The translations under genes and the position numbers were made by a program. A stretch of DNA of 51,918 bases from Comamonadaceae bacterium. GTDB taxonomy: Bacteria > Pseudomonadota > Gammaproteobacteria > Burkholderiales > Burkholderiaceae_C. The notes under the pieces were generated by a model. That model saw nothing but the letters and a program-made list of their open reading frames with translations, was not told the origin of the DNA and ran no database searches. Position 1 is the first letter of the stretch, and each line of letters opens with the position of its first letter. Shown piece after piece: positions 24,879 to 32,026 of the stretch. The stretch is from assembly GCA_947378785.1 (NCBI GenBank), contig CANCLK010000015.1, positions 1-51,918 on the forward strand. Direction: 5' to 3'.

Positions 24879-25328
24879 ATGAACTTTCAAAAAATCTTGA
24901 TTCCGGCGGCTGGCGTGGCCCTGATCGTGTTGGCTTACCTGTCCTACGGCTGGCCCGGCGTGGTGGTGGTGGTGAGTGTGCTGGTGATGTGGATGCTGCT
25001 GCACTTCACGCGCATGATGCAGGTCCTCAAGCGTGCCACGGGGCGGCCGATTGGCTACGTCGACAGCGCCGTCATGCTCAACGCCAAGCTGAAACCGAAG
25101 GCCAGCTTGTTACATGTGGTGGCCATGACCCGTGCGCTCGGCGAATTACGCAGCCCCAAGGGCGCACAGCCTGAAGTTTTTCGCTGGACGGACGGTTCCA
25201 AGTCCTACGTTGACTGCACTTTTGTCAGTGGCAAACTGGCCGGCCATAGTCTGACGCGGCCCACCGACAACAACATCGATTCTGACGATTCCAGCGTTAG
25301 CCCCGAAAACTCGGCGCCAGCCCCTTAA
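24879..25328 (+). CDS. Conserved hypothetical membrane protein
   Basis: A 149-aa protein of unknown function. Two adjacent hydrophobic segments (about 6-25 and 27-45) are followed by a cytoplasmic or periplasmic domain with RATGRPIGYVDSAVMLNAKL, HVVAMTRALG and a low-complexity acidic tail rich in Asp, Ser and Pro. Similar Burkholderiales proteins are sometimes labelled glycerate kinase; nothing here supports a kinase. It lies between radA and ilvE, 80 bases before the latter, and could share a transcript with either. Confidence 0.72.
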   Translation: MNFQKILIPAAGVALIVLAYLSYGWPGVVVVVSVLVMWMLLHFTRMMQVLKRATGRPIGYVDSAVMLNAKLKPKASLLHVVAMTRALGELRSPKGAQPEVFRWTDGSKSYVDCTFVSGKLAGHSLTRPTDNNIDSDDSSVSPENSAPAP

Positions 25329-25408
25329 AATCTCAGCTTTTGGGTTCGCAGCGGCTGAACGGTGCGGGACCCCTTCATGATTTCAATTGAGACAATAAGG
25401 ATCAGCAC

Positions 25409-26350
25409 ATGTCATCAGTAGCACCCACCATGGAAGACCGCGACGGCAAGATCTGGATGGACGGCCAAATGGTCGAATGGCGCGACGCCAAGATCCATGT
25501 GCTCAGCCATACCCTGCACTACGGCTGCGGCGCCTTTGAGGGTGTGCGCGCCTACAAAATGCCCGATGGCGGCACGTCTATTTTCCGACTCGAGGAACAC
25601 ACTGAGCGGCTTTTCAACAGCGCCAAGATTTTGCGCATGAAGATTCCCTTCACGCCGCAGCAAGTGATGGACGCCCAGCTCGCCGTGGTGCGCGAGAACA
25701 AATTGGCAAGCTGCTACATTCGCCCGCTGACTTGGATCGGCTCTGAAAGACTCGGCGTCAGCCCCAAAGGCAACACGATTCACCTGATGGTGGCGGCCTG
25801 GACTTGGGGTGCTTACCTCGGTGAAGACGGCATGAAGCGCGGCATCCGCGTCAAGACGTCGAGCTTCACCCGGCACCACGTCAACATCACCATGATTCAT
25901 GCCAAGGCTGTGAGCAATTACACCAACTCGATCTTGGCCAACATGGAAGCCACCGACGAAGGTTACGACGAAGCGCTGCTGCTCGACCCGCAAGGCTTTG
26001 CGTCCGAAGGTGCCGGCGAAAACCTGTTCATCGTGCGCAAAGGCGTGGTTTACACCCCTGACTCCAGCGCGGGCGCCTTGAGCGGCATCACGCGCAACAC
26101 GATCTTTTCGATCTGCAAAGATCTCGGCTTGGAGCTGAAAGAAAAAGCCATCACCCGCGATGAAATTTACATTGCAGACGAGGCGTTTTTCTCCGGCACC
26201 GCAGCAGAAGTCACGCCGATTCGTGAGCTCGACCGGATTGAAATCGGCACCGGGTCACGTGGCCCGATCACTGAAAAAATCCAAGCGGCATTCTTTGACA
26301 TCGTCAATGGCCGCAACCCGAAATACGCCAGCTGGCTGAGCCGCGTTTAA
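25409..26350 (+). CDS. ilvE: Branched-chain amino acid aminotransferase
   Basis: A 313-aa fold-type IV PLP aminotransferase that performs the last step of Leu, Ile and Val synthesis. Class IV landmarks are HTLHYGCGAFEGVRAYK near residue 34, the PLP-binding lysine in MIHAKAVSNYTNSILANME, and the phosphate-binding loop SGALSGITRNTIFSI; FFSGTAAEVTPIRELD is the class signature near the C-terminus. AAGGATC lies upstream of the ATG. Eleven bases downstream is a small zinc-finger gene on the same strand, probably co-transcribed. Confidence 0.96.
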   Translation: MSSVAPTMEDRDGKIWMDGQMVEWRDAKIHVLSHTLHYGCGAFEGVRAYKMPDGGTSIFRLEEHTERLFNSAKILRMKIPFTPQQVMDAQLAVVRENKLASCYIRPLTWIGSERLGVSPKGNTIHLMVAAWTWGAYLGEDGMKRGIRVKTSSFTRHHVNITMIHAKAVSNYTNSILANMEATDEGYDEALLLDPQGFASEGAGENLFIVRKGVVYTPDSSAGALSGITRNTIFSICKDLGLELKEKAITRDEIYIADEAFFSGTAAEVTPIRELDRIEIGTGSRGPITEKIQAAFFDIVNGRNPKYASWLSRV

Positions 26351-26360
26351 GGCACACAGC

Positions 26361-26576
26361 ATGAGCAAAACTGAAAAAACTGGCGCCGTGGTTGAACTGC
26401 GCGCCAGCGAACTCAACAGCCAGGGCGGCGTTTTCTGCCCGAACCCGAACATGAGCCAGTGGAGCAGCCATCCCAAGGTGTATTTGGGTTTGGCCGAGAG
26501 TGGGCAAGCCCGTTGCCCATATTGCAGCACCCTGTACAAGCTCAAAGACGGCGAGCACTTCAGCCCGCATCACTGA
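26361..26576 (+). CDS. Zinc-finger domain protein (zf-CHCC, NDUFS6-like)
   Basis: A 71-aa protein with the CHCC zinc-binding pattern: Cys in FCPNP, His in SSHPKVYLGL, and a Cys pair in RCPYCSTLYKL. The fold resembles the NDUFS6-type subunit associated with respiratory complex I. In betaproteobacteria these small proteins are often found next to ilvE, as here. The role is not known; iron-sulfur or zinc handling is possible. Confidence 0.85.
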   Translation: MSKTEKTGAVVELRASELNSQGGVFCPNPNMSQWSSHPKVYLGLAESGQARCPYCSTLYKLKDGEHFSPHH

Positions 26577-26587
26577 GTACGAAAATT

Positions 26588-26710
26588 GCCGTCATGGCAA
26601 GCGCAGCGCGGCCATGCACGACTGCGAATTCGGGCTCATGGACTGCCACGCTTCGCTCGCAGTGACGAACGCTGCCCTCGCAGTGACGAACGTTTCGCTC
26701 GCCATGACGA
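26588..26710. repeat. Dispersed palindromic repeat, copy 2
   Basis: A degraded copy of the repeat at 4269-4387, with GTCATGGCAAGCGCAGCGCGGCCATG, a near-tandem CTCGCAGTGACGAACG doublet (about 26657-26692) and CGCTCGCCATGACGAGG. It fills the gap between the convergent zinc-finger and histidine kinase genes. Confidence 0.75.
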
Positions 26711-26726
26711 GGTTTGAATCGTTGCT

Positions 26727-27986
26727 CTAAGCGTCGAGCTGAATCGGCAACTCGACCACAAACGAGGCGCCACCACCTAGGTTGTCTTCGCAGCGCACGC
26801 TGCCGGCGTGGCGCTCGGCAATGGACTTGACCAAGGCCAGACCCAAGCCAACACCGCCGTCGCGCTCACTGGCGCCCGGCAGACGGTAAAACGGTTCGAA
26901 GATGCGTTCACGCTGGTCTGGCGGCACGCCTGGGCCGTGGTCGTTGACGCGGATCAATGCAGTCGGTTGTGCGGTGCTACCGCCCGACGACAAAGCGAGG
27001 GTGACGTCTCCATCGCTGTAACGCCGGGCATTTTCTAGCAGATTGCGCAGCAGTCTGCGCAGCAGCCGTGGCGAGCCGCGCAGTTGCAGGCTGTGCGCCT
27101 CGGCCGTGCCCGCTTGATGCCCCAGTTCAGCTGTGAACTCTGCGTTCACGCGTGAGCACTCTTCAGCGGCCAGGCCCGTCAGGTCCAGCACTTCCATTGG
27201 CTCGTTGTCGGTTTGTCCAGAATCCAGCCGACTGGCTAACAAAATCTCATCGATCAGTTGATCCAGTTCGGTGATGCTATGCGTGATCTCGGCTTTTCGG
27301 GCAGCGTAGAGCTTGGCCTCATCTGCGTCCAGCGTTGCTGAAAGCGTGGGGGCTAGCATCTCTAGCCCCATGCGAATGCGTGTCAGGGGGGAGCGCAACT
27401 CGTGCGAAGCATTGGCCAGCAAGTTCTTGTGCGCATTCAGCAACGCTTTTTGGGAATCGATCAGCGTTTCAATGCGCTCGGCAGCGTTGTTGAATCGCTC
27501 CGCCAGAAACGCTACTTCGTCTTTGCCCTGCACCGACACGCGTGCCGACAAGTCACCGCTGCCCCAGCGCTCGACGCCTCGTTGCAAGGCTTCGAGCCGC
27601 AAGGTCAGGCGACGGATGATCGGGTAAGCCGCCAGAGCCACCGCTAAGCCGACCATGGCGAGCGTCCAGAAAAAACCAAACGGCACCCGCATCCACGGAT
27701 TGCTGCCGGGCGGGTGTTTCGGGCGAGGCAGATGAATACCCAGCGTCCGTCCGTCGTTGGTCGTCATATCGAAATTGAGATCTTGACCTGGTCGTCGGTC
27801 AGCGCCGGTTTGCGCTGTGCCAATGACTTCGCCAGAGGCGTTGCGAATCACAATTTCGCGTATCGGCAACTGTGCATCGGCGGTCATACGCCAAGCCCAG
27901 CCGACAGAAAATGTCAGTACCGCCACGGTCAGCACCACAGCCAACCAGATGCGGACATACAAATGCGAGGTGAACCGAGACCACAT
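26727..27986 (-). CDS. Sensor histidine kinase of a two-component system
   Basis: A 419-aa membrane kinase. Two transmembrane segments (about 9-30 and 106-128) enclose a short periplasmic sensor of about 75 residues. A HAMP domain follows (LRLEALQRGVERWGSGDLSARV), then a DHp domain with phospho-acceptor His in ASHELRSPLTRIR, and a catalytic domain with NLLENARRYSDG, NDHGPGVP and GGVGLGLALVKSI. ATG 27986 is chosen because GAGGGG lies upstream and the transmembrane segment then follows directly; the frame extends further into the regulator gene but is unlikely used. The regulator gene lies just upstream. The stimulus is unknown, although the pair belongs to the OmpR/EnvZ-type group. Confidence 0.93.
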   Translation of the reverse strand: MWSRFTSHLYVRIWLAVVLTVAVLTFSVGWAWRMTADAQLPIREIVIRNASGEVIGTAQTGADRRPGQDLNFDMTTNDGRTLGIHLPRPKHPPGSNPWMRVPFGFFWTLAMVGLAVALAAYPIIRRLTLRLEALQRGVERWGSGDLSARVSVQGKDEVAFLAERFNNAAERIETLIDSQKALLNAHKNLLANASHELRSPLTRIRMGLEMLAPTLSATLDADEAKLYAARKAEITHSITELDQLIDEILLASRLDSGQTDNEPMEVLDLTGLAAEECSRVNAEFTAELGHQAGTAEAHSLQLRGSPRLLRRLLRNLLENARRYSDGDVTLALSSGGSTAQPTALIRVNDHGPGVPPDQRERIFEPFYRLPGASERDGGVGLGLALVKSIAERHAGSVRCEDNLGGGASFVVELPIQLDA

Positions 27987-27996
27987 GTGTCGCCCC

Positions 27997-28722
27997 TCAG
28001 TCTTGCTGCCGCGCAAACACGTAGCCGACACCGCGCACCGTCAAGATGCGTTTCGGGTCTTTGGCGTCGGCTTCAATGGCGCTGCGGATACGGCCCATGT
28101 GCACGTCAATGGAGCGGTCAAAGGCTTCGAGTTCACGGCCGCGCACGGCTTCCATGATCTGGTCGCGGCTGAGCACGCGGCCAGCGCGTTCAGCCATCGC
28201 CACCAGCAAGTCAAATTGATAAGACGTGAGTTCGCGGGCAACGCCAGCAACAGACACGAGACGCGCATCGCGGTCGATGTCGAGGGTTCCGAAGCGCATG
28301 ACTTTTTGGAGCGTGTCACTGCCGGTGGCGGGGTTGACCTCAGCGCCGCGGCGCAACACCGCGCGGATGCGGGCTAGCAATTCGCGCGGCTCAAAAGGTT
28401 TAGGCAGGTAGTCGTCAGCGCCTATTTCGAGGCCGACGATGCGGTCCATCGGGTCGCCCTTGGCGGTCAGCATCAACACGGCCACGCTGGCTTTTTCGCC
28501 ATGGATGCTGCGGTTTTTAATGCGGCGGCAGACCTCTAGGCCATCCATGTCGGGCAGCATCAAATCGAGGATGACGAGGTCGGGTTCGCTGTTGTCGAGC
28601 GCTTCCAGGCCGCTGTTGCCATCGGGCGCGTGCGTGAAGCCGTAGCCCGACTGGCGCAGGTAGTCGCCCACCATGGCGGCGAGGCGGTTGTCGTCTTCAA
28701 TCATCAAGAGTTGCTGCGTCAT
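27997..28722 (-). CDS. OmpR-family response regulator
   Basis: A 241-aa regulator. The receiver domain (1-120) has MIEDDNRLAAMVGDYL, the phospho-acceptor Asp in LVILDLMLPDMDG, and a late Lys in YLPKPFEPREL. The C-terminal winged helix includes LTSYQFDLLVAMAERAGRVLSRDQIM and a wing with RSIDVHMGRIRSAIE and RGVGYVF. ATG 28722 is chosen since the 72 upstream in-frame residues are unlike any receiver. Ten bases separate its stop from the kinase start. A GTAAA-N6-GTAAA direct repeat lies upstream and may be its own binding site. Confidence 0.94.
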   Translation of the reverse strand: MTQQLLMIEDDNRLAAMVGDYLRQSGYGFTHAPDGNSGLEALDNSEPDLVILDLMLPDMDGLEVCRRIKNRSIHGEKASVAVLMLTAKGDPMDRIVGLEIGADDYLPKPFEPRELLARIRAVLRRGAEVNPATGSDTLQKVMRFGTLDIDRDARLVSVAGVARELTSYQFDLLVAMAERAGRVLSRDQIMEAVRGRELEAFDRSIDVHMGRIRSAIEADAKDPKRILTVRGVGYVFARQQD

Positions 28723-28790
28723 GGGCGGGATTTTGATTGAACTGAAAGGTACATCTTGGCTGAACCTCGGCAAGCCTGCTTGAAGCCACC

Positions 28791-28806
28791 GTAAAGATGC
28801 GGTAAA
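28791..28806 (-). promoter_or_regulatory. Direct repeat GTAAA-N6-GTAAA, candidate OmpR-type box
   Basis: GTAAA at 28791-28795 and 28802-28806 (TTTAC-N6-TTTAC on the transcribed strand) repeat with the 11-bp period typical of OmpR-family dimers. It lies 68 bases upstream of the response regulator ATG and 7 bases beyond the AmpG-like gene stop. Suggested by pattern only. Confidence 0.35.
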
Positions 28807-28813
28807 TCTGGCT

Positions 28814-30175
28814 TCAGCGTTTCGTTTCGAAGGCGGCCTGCGTGGCTTGCTTGGACGCCAGCCAGACCAGCAACAACACCGGCACGCCGAGCAGCGCCGT
28901 GCCAATGAAAAAGGTTTGGTAGTTGTAGGCGTCGACAAAGGCGCCTGAATAACCGGCCAAAAACTTAGGCAGCAACAGCATCATGGAGCTGAACAGGGCG
29001 TACTGTGTGGCCGAATAATTGACGTTGGTCAGGCCCGACAGGTAGGCGATGAAAGCCGCCGAAGCGATGCCGCTGGCTAGGTTGTCGGCCGAGATGACGA
29101 ACATCAGCGCGGTCACGTCATGGCCGCGCGTGGCGAGCCAGGCAAACAGCAGGTTGGTGGCCGCGCTGAGCACCGCGCCCAGCATCAGCACGCGCATCAC
29201 GCCAAAGCGCATGGCCAGCGCGCCGCCGACAAAGGCACCCACCAGCGTCATGACAACGCCGTAAATTTTGGTCACCGCGGCGACTTCGTCTTTGCTGAAA
29301 CCCATGTCCACATAAAACGGGTTGGCCATGATGCCCATCACCACGTCGCTGATGCGGTAGATGGCAATCAGCGCCAAGATCAACGCCGCCTGCTTGCCGT
29401 AACGGCGTAAAAAGTCAGCAAAAGGATCCACCAGCGCACCCTTCAGCCACTCGGCTGCATTGCGTGCGCGCGGCATCGCGATGGCGATGGGCTCGGGTGA
29501 AAACAAGACCGTGACCATGCCCAACAGCATCGACGCGGCCATCACCAAATAGGCGGTTTGCCAGGCGTCTTGTTGATACCCCGTGACACCCGAAACTTCG
29601 GCGCGTGCGGCGATCCACAGCACGCCAGCACCAGCCCAGATCATGGCGATGCGGTAACCCGTTTGGTAAGACGCTGCCAGTGCCGCTTGCCTTTGCACGT
29701 CAGCGGATTCAATGCGAAAAGCGTCTAGCGCAATGTCTTGCGTGGCTGACGCCACCGCTACCGCCAGAGCGCACCAGACCATCGGCATCAGGGCCAAGCG
29801 TGGGTCGGTGAAGGCGAGTCCGATCAAGGCCGCCATGATGACGCTTTGCGACAGAAGCAACCAGCTGCGACGCCGGCCCAGCCAGCGCGTCAGCAAGAAA
29901 ATGGGCAGCCGGTCGACCAGCGGTGCCCAGACCCATTTGAAGCCGTAGGCCAGCCCAATCCAGCTCAGGTAACCGATGGTGGTGCGGTCAATACCGGCTT
30001 CGCGCAGCCAGAAACTCAGCGTGCCAAAGACCAGCAGCAGAGGCAGGCCAGCCGAAAAACCCAGTAACACCATGCGCAGCGTGGCCGGTTCAAGATAGAC
30101 ACGCAGCGTTTGGCCCCAAGTCGGCCGCGCGGGCGGGCTGTTGGCAGATGTCGGCGTACTGGCGGTTTGGCTCAT
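28814..30175 (-). CDS. MFS permease, AmpG-like muropeptide transporter family
   Basis: A 453-aa major facilitator protein with about twelve hydrophobic segments. The first conserved block, LLGFSAGLPLLLVFGTLSFWLREAGIDRTTIGYLSWIGLAYGFK, together with VDRLP..FLLTRWLGRRRSW and ALAVAVASATQDIALDAFRIE, is characteristic of AmpG, which brings cell-wall anhydromuropeptides into the cytoplasm for recycling. ATG 30175 is used because the upstream extension lacks a Shine-Dalgarno and hydrophobicity. It is divergent from the M48 metalloprotease gene. No AmpD or AmpR is visible here. Confidence 0.85.
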   Translation of the reverse strand: MSQTASTPTSANSPPARPTWGQTLRVYLEPATLRMVLLGFSAGLPLLLVFGTLSFWLREAGIDRTTIGYLSWIGLAYGFKWVWAPLVDRLPIFLLTRWLGRRRSWLLLSQSVIMAALIGLAFTDPRLALMPMVWCALAVAVASATQDIALDAFRIESADVQRQAALAASYQTGYRIAMIWAGAGVLWIAARAEVSGVTGYQQDAWQTAYLVMAASMLLGMVTVLFSPEPIAIAMPRARNAAEWLKGALVDPFADFLRRYGKQAALILALIAIYRISDVVMGIMANPFYVDMGFSKDEVAAVTKIYGVVMTLVGAFVGGALAMRFGVMRVLMLGAVLSAATNLLFAWLATRGHDVTALMFVISADNLASGIASAAFIAYLSGLTNVNYSATQYALFSSMMLLLPKFLAGYSGAFVDAYNYQTFFIGTALLGVPVLLLVWLASKQATQAAFETKR

Positions 30176-30268
30176 GCGGGAATAATACGGCGTGACTTGG
30201 CCTTCAGAAACCCAGACACTCAAACAATGGAACACTAGGGCAATGAAACAAAGATTTGGCGCTTGGGT

Positions 30269-31087
30269 ATGGCGATGACGTGGAGCTTGCGTTTTTCACT
30301 GTTGCTGGTGGCGGCACTGGGGTTGCATGGCGTTGTTTTGGCGCAGCGCGAAGGTGTGGACGTTGGCGGCAACTCTGGCTTTGCCCGACTGGTGCCGGCC
30401 GATGACATCGAAGCCTCCGCCGGTAAGCAGTACACCGAAATCTTGATGCAGGCTGCCAGCAAAAAAGCCTTGGCCCCGCCCGACAACCATCAAGTGATCC
30501 GCTTGCGCCGCATCGCTCAGCGTTTGATACCGTTCACCAACGAGTGGAACCCGCGCGCCAAGACTTGGAAATGGGAGGTCAACCTGATCGGCAGCAAGCA
30601 GATCAATGCGTTTTGCTTGCCGGGCGGCAAAATTGCTTTTTACACTGGCATCCTGGAGCAGCTACAACTCACCGACGACGAGGTGGCCCAGATCATGGGG
30701 CATGAAATTGCCCACGCCCTGCGTGAGCATGCACGCGCCCGCATGGGCAAAAGCGCCGCCACCAGCATGGGTGCGGGTGTTTTGTCGCAGTTGCTGGGGC
30801 TGGGTGATGTGGGCCGCACGGTGGCCAATTACGGCGTGCAACTGCTGAACATGACCTTCAGCCGGTCTGACGAGTCAGAGGCTGATTTGGTGGGGCTGGA
30901 GCTGGCGGCCCGCGCCGGTTACGACCCGCATGCGGGCATCACGCTGTGGCAAAAGATGGCGGCCAACAGCCAAGGTGCACCGCCGCAATGGCTCAGCACA
31001 CACCCGGCGGGCAACACGCGCATTGCCGACATTGAACGCAATCTGCCAAGAGTGCTACCGATTTATGAGCGCGCGCGCAAAGACTGA
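30269..31087 (+). CDS. M48-family metalloprotease with signal peptide
   Basis: About 272 aa. An N-terminal signal peptide (LRFSLLLVAALGLHGVVLAQ) predicts a periplasmic enzyme of the BepA/YcaL-like M48 group, which degrades misassembled envelope proteins. The zinc motif HEIAH is at residues 145-149 (GHEIAHALREHAR), and the third ligand Glu lies in SDESEADLVGLELAARAGYDP. LSTHPAGNTRIADIER at the C-terminus is the substrate-binding segment typical of the family. ATG 30269 or 30275 are equally possible starts; the in-frame TTG at 30263 is less so. Confidence 0.92.
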   Translation: MAMTWSLRFSLLLVAALGLHGVVLAQREGVDVGGNSGFARLVPADDIEASAGKQYTEILMQAASKKALAPPDNHQVIRLRRIAQRLIPFTNEWNPRAKTWKWEVNLIGSKQINAFCLPGGKIAFYTGILEQLQLTDDEVAQIMGHEIAHALREHARARMGKSAATSMGAGVLSQLLGLGDVGRTVANYGVQLLNMTFSRSDESEADLVGLELAARAGYDPHAGITLWQKMAANSQGAPPQWLSTHPAGNTRIADIERNLPRVLPIYERARKD

Positions 31088-31098
31088 GCAATATTTTC

Positions 31099-31197
31099 CG
31101 TCACTGCGAGTGAAGCGCGGCAGTCTAGGAGTCCGAATTCGCAGCCATGGATGGCCGCGCTACGCTCGCCATGACGAGATCACTGCGCTCGCCATGA
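31099..31197. repeat. Dispersed palindromic repeat, copy 3
   Basis: CGTCACTGCGAGTGAAGCGCGGCAGTC at the left, GCAGCCATGGATGGCCGCG in the middle and CTCGCCATGACGAG at the right, then a second CTCGCCATGAGG. It fills the gap between the convergent M48 protease gene and the PAS-protein gene. Confidence 0.8.
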
Positions 31198-31203
31198 GGG
31201 AGC

Positions 31204-31803
31204 TCATGCGCCGTGGGTGATGATTCGGACCACATCGTCGGTGGCAATTTTCAGTGCCGTGACATCCATCAGCACCAATCGAATTTGTTTTTTGCCGCTC
31301 AGCGGATCGAGAAACGAGCGGGCCTGCGCGTTCATGTACATCGGCATGAGCATGGATTTGCTGTGCATTGACTGCAATGCCTCCGCGAAAACTTCATCGT
31401 TGCTGTATTCCGCGGTGACCAAAAACGCGTCCAGCCGGGGCAGCGTCGTTGGGTCAAAAAATTCTCGCACTGGCCTGCCGATCAGTGGCTTGCGCTCTTG
31501 GCCGAGCAACTGCGCCGCCCGCAAGTTGAGCTCAACGATGTTGCCTTGGGTGTCGAGGGTGATGTAGCTGACAGGCGCAAAGTCGTAGAGGTCGAGGTAC
31601 TTGGCGCGCAGGGCGTTGACCTCCGTCAGCGTTTGCGTCAGCTCTTCATTTTGAATTTCAAGCTCAATTTGGTGTACCTGCAACTCATGCACGAGTCGGT
31701 GCTGGTCCATGTCGCCGGCAGGAACGCCCCACAAATTTTTATGCGGTAAACGTTGTTGTGCTTCAACTCGAAGCGCTTTGTCCGGCTCCAAATAACTGGC
31801 CAT
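31204..31803 (-). CDS. PAS-domain protein without output domain
   Basis: A 199-aa soluble protein. An N-terminal amphipathic coiled segment (HRLVHELQVHQIELEIQNEELTQ, about 35-60) is of the kind that precedes PAS domains in many sensor kinases. A PAS domain follows (about 75-190: DFAPVSYITLDTQGNIVELNLRAAQLLG, GRPVREFF). There is no kinase, cyclase or DNA-binding domain, and the frame ends after the PAS. AAAGGAAG lies upstream of ATG 31803. It is divergent from the CheB-CheR-PAS fusion, so it may act as a partner or adaptor, or be a truncated sensor. Confidence 0.85.
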   Translation of the reverse strand: MASYLEPDKALRVEAQQRLPHKNLWGVPAGDMDQHRLVHELQVHQIELEIQNEELTQTLTEVNALRAKYLDLYDFAPVSYITLDTQGNIVELNLRAAQLLGQERKPLIGRPVREFFDPTTLPRLDAFLVTAEYSNDEVFAEALQSMHSKSMLMPMYMNAQARSFLDPLSGKKQIRLVLMDVTALKIATDDVVRIITHGA

Positions 31804-32026
31804 TTGAAACTTCCTTTATGCGTAGTTAATTCCGCTCAACGCCCGCAAGCTCCAAATCAATTTATAAACCACCATTCACATTTTGGCAATGATATTTAAA
31901 CCAAATTAACGGATTGTTACTTTGCAGTCTTTTCGGATCATTTTTGGGACGGTTCTCTCTTGCGAATTCACAGGCGACAGATTACGTTGGACTTCCCCTG
32001 CTGATGTCCTCAATTTGTATCCAAAC

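Noticed and set aside
28778..28816. TGAAGCCA/TGGCTTCA inverted repeat as terminator of the AmpG-like gene
   Set aside because: The loop is 20 bases, no T-run follows, and one arm overlaps the stop codon; a terminator is not supported.
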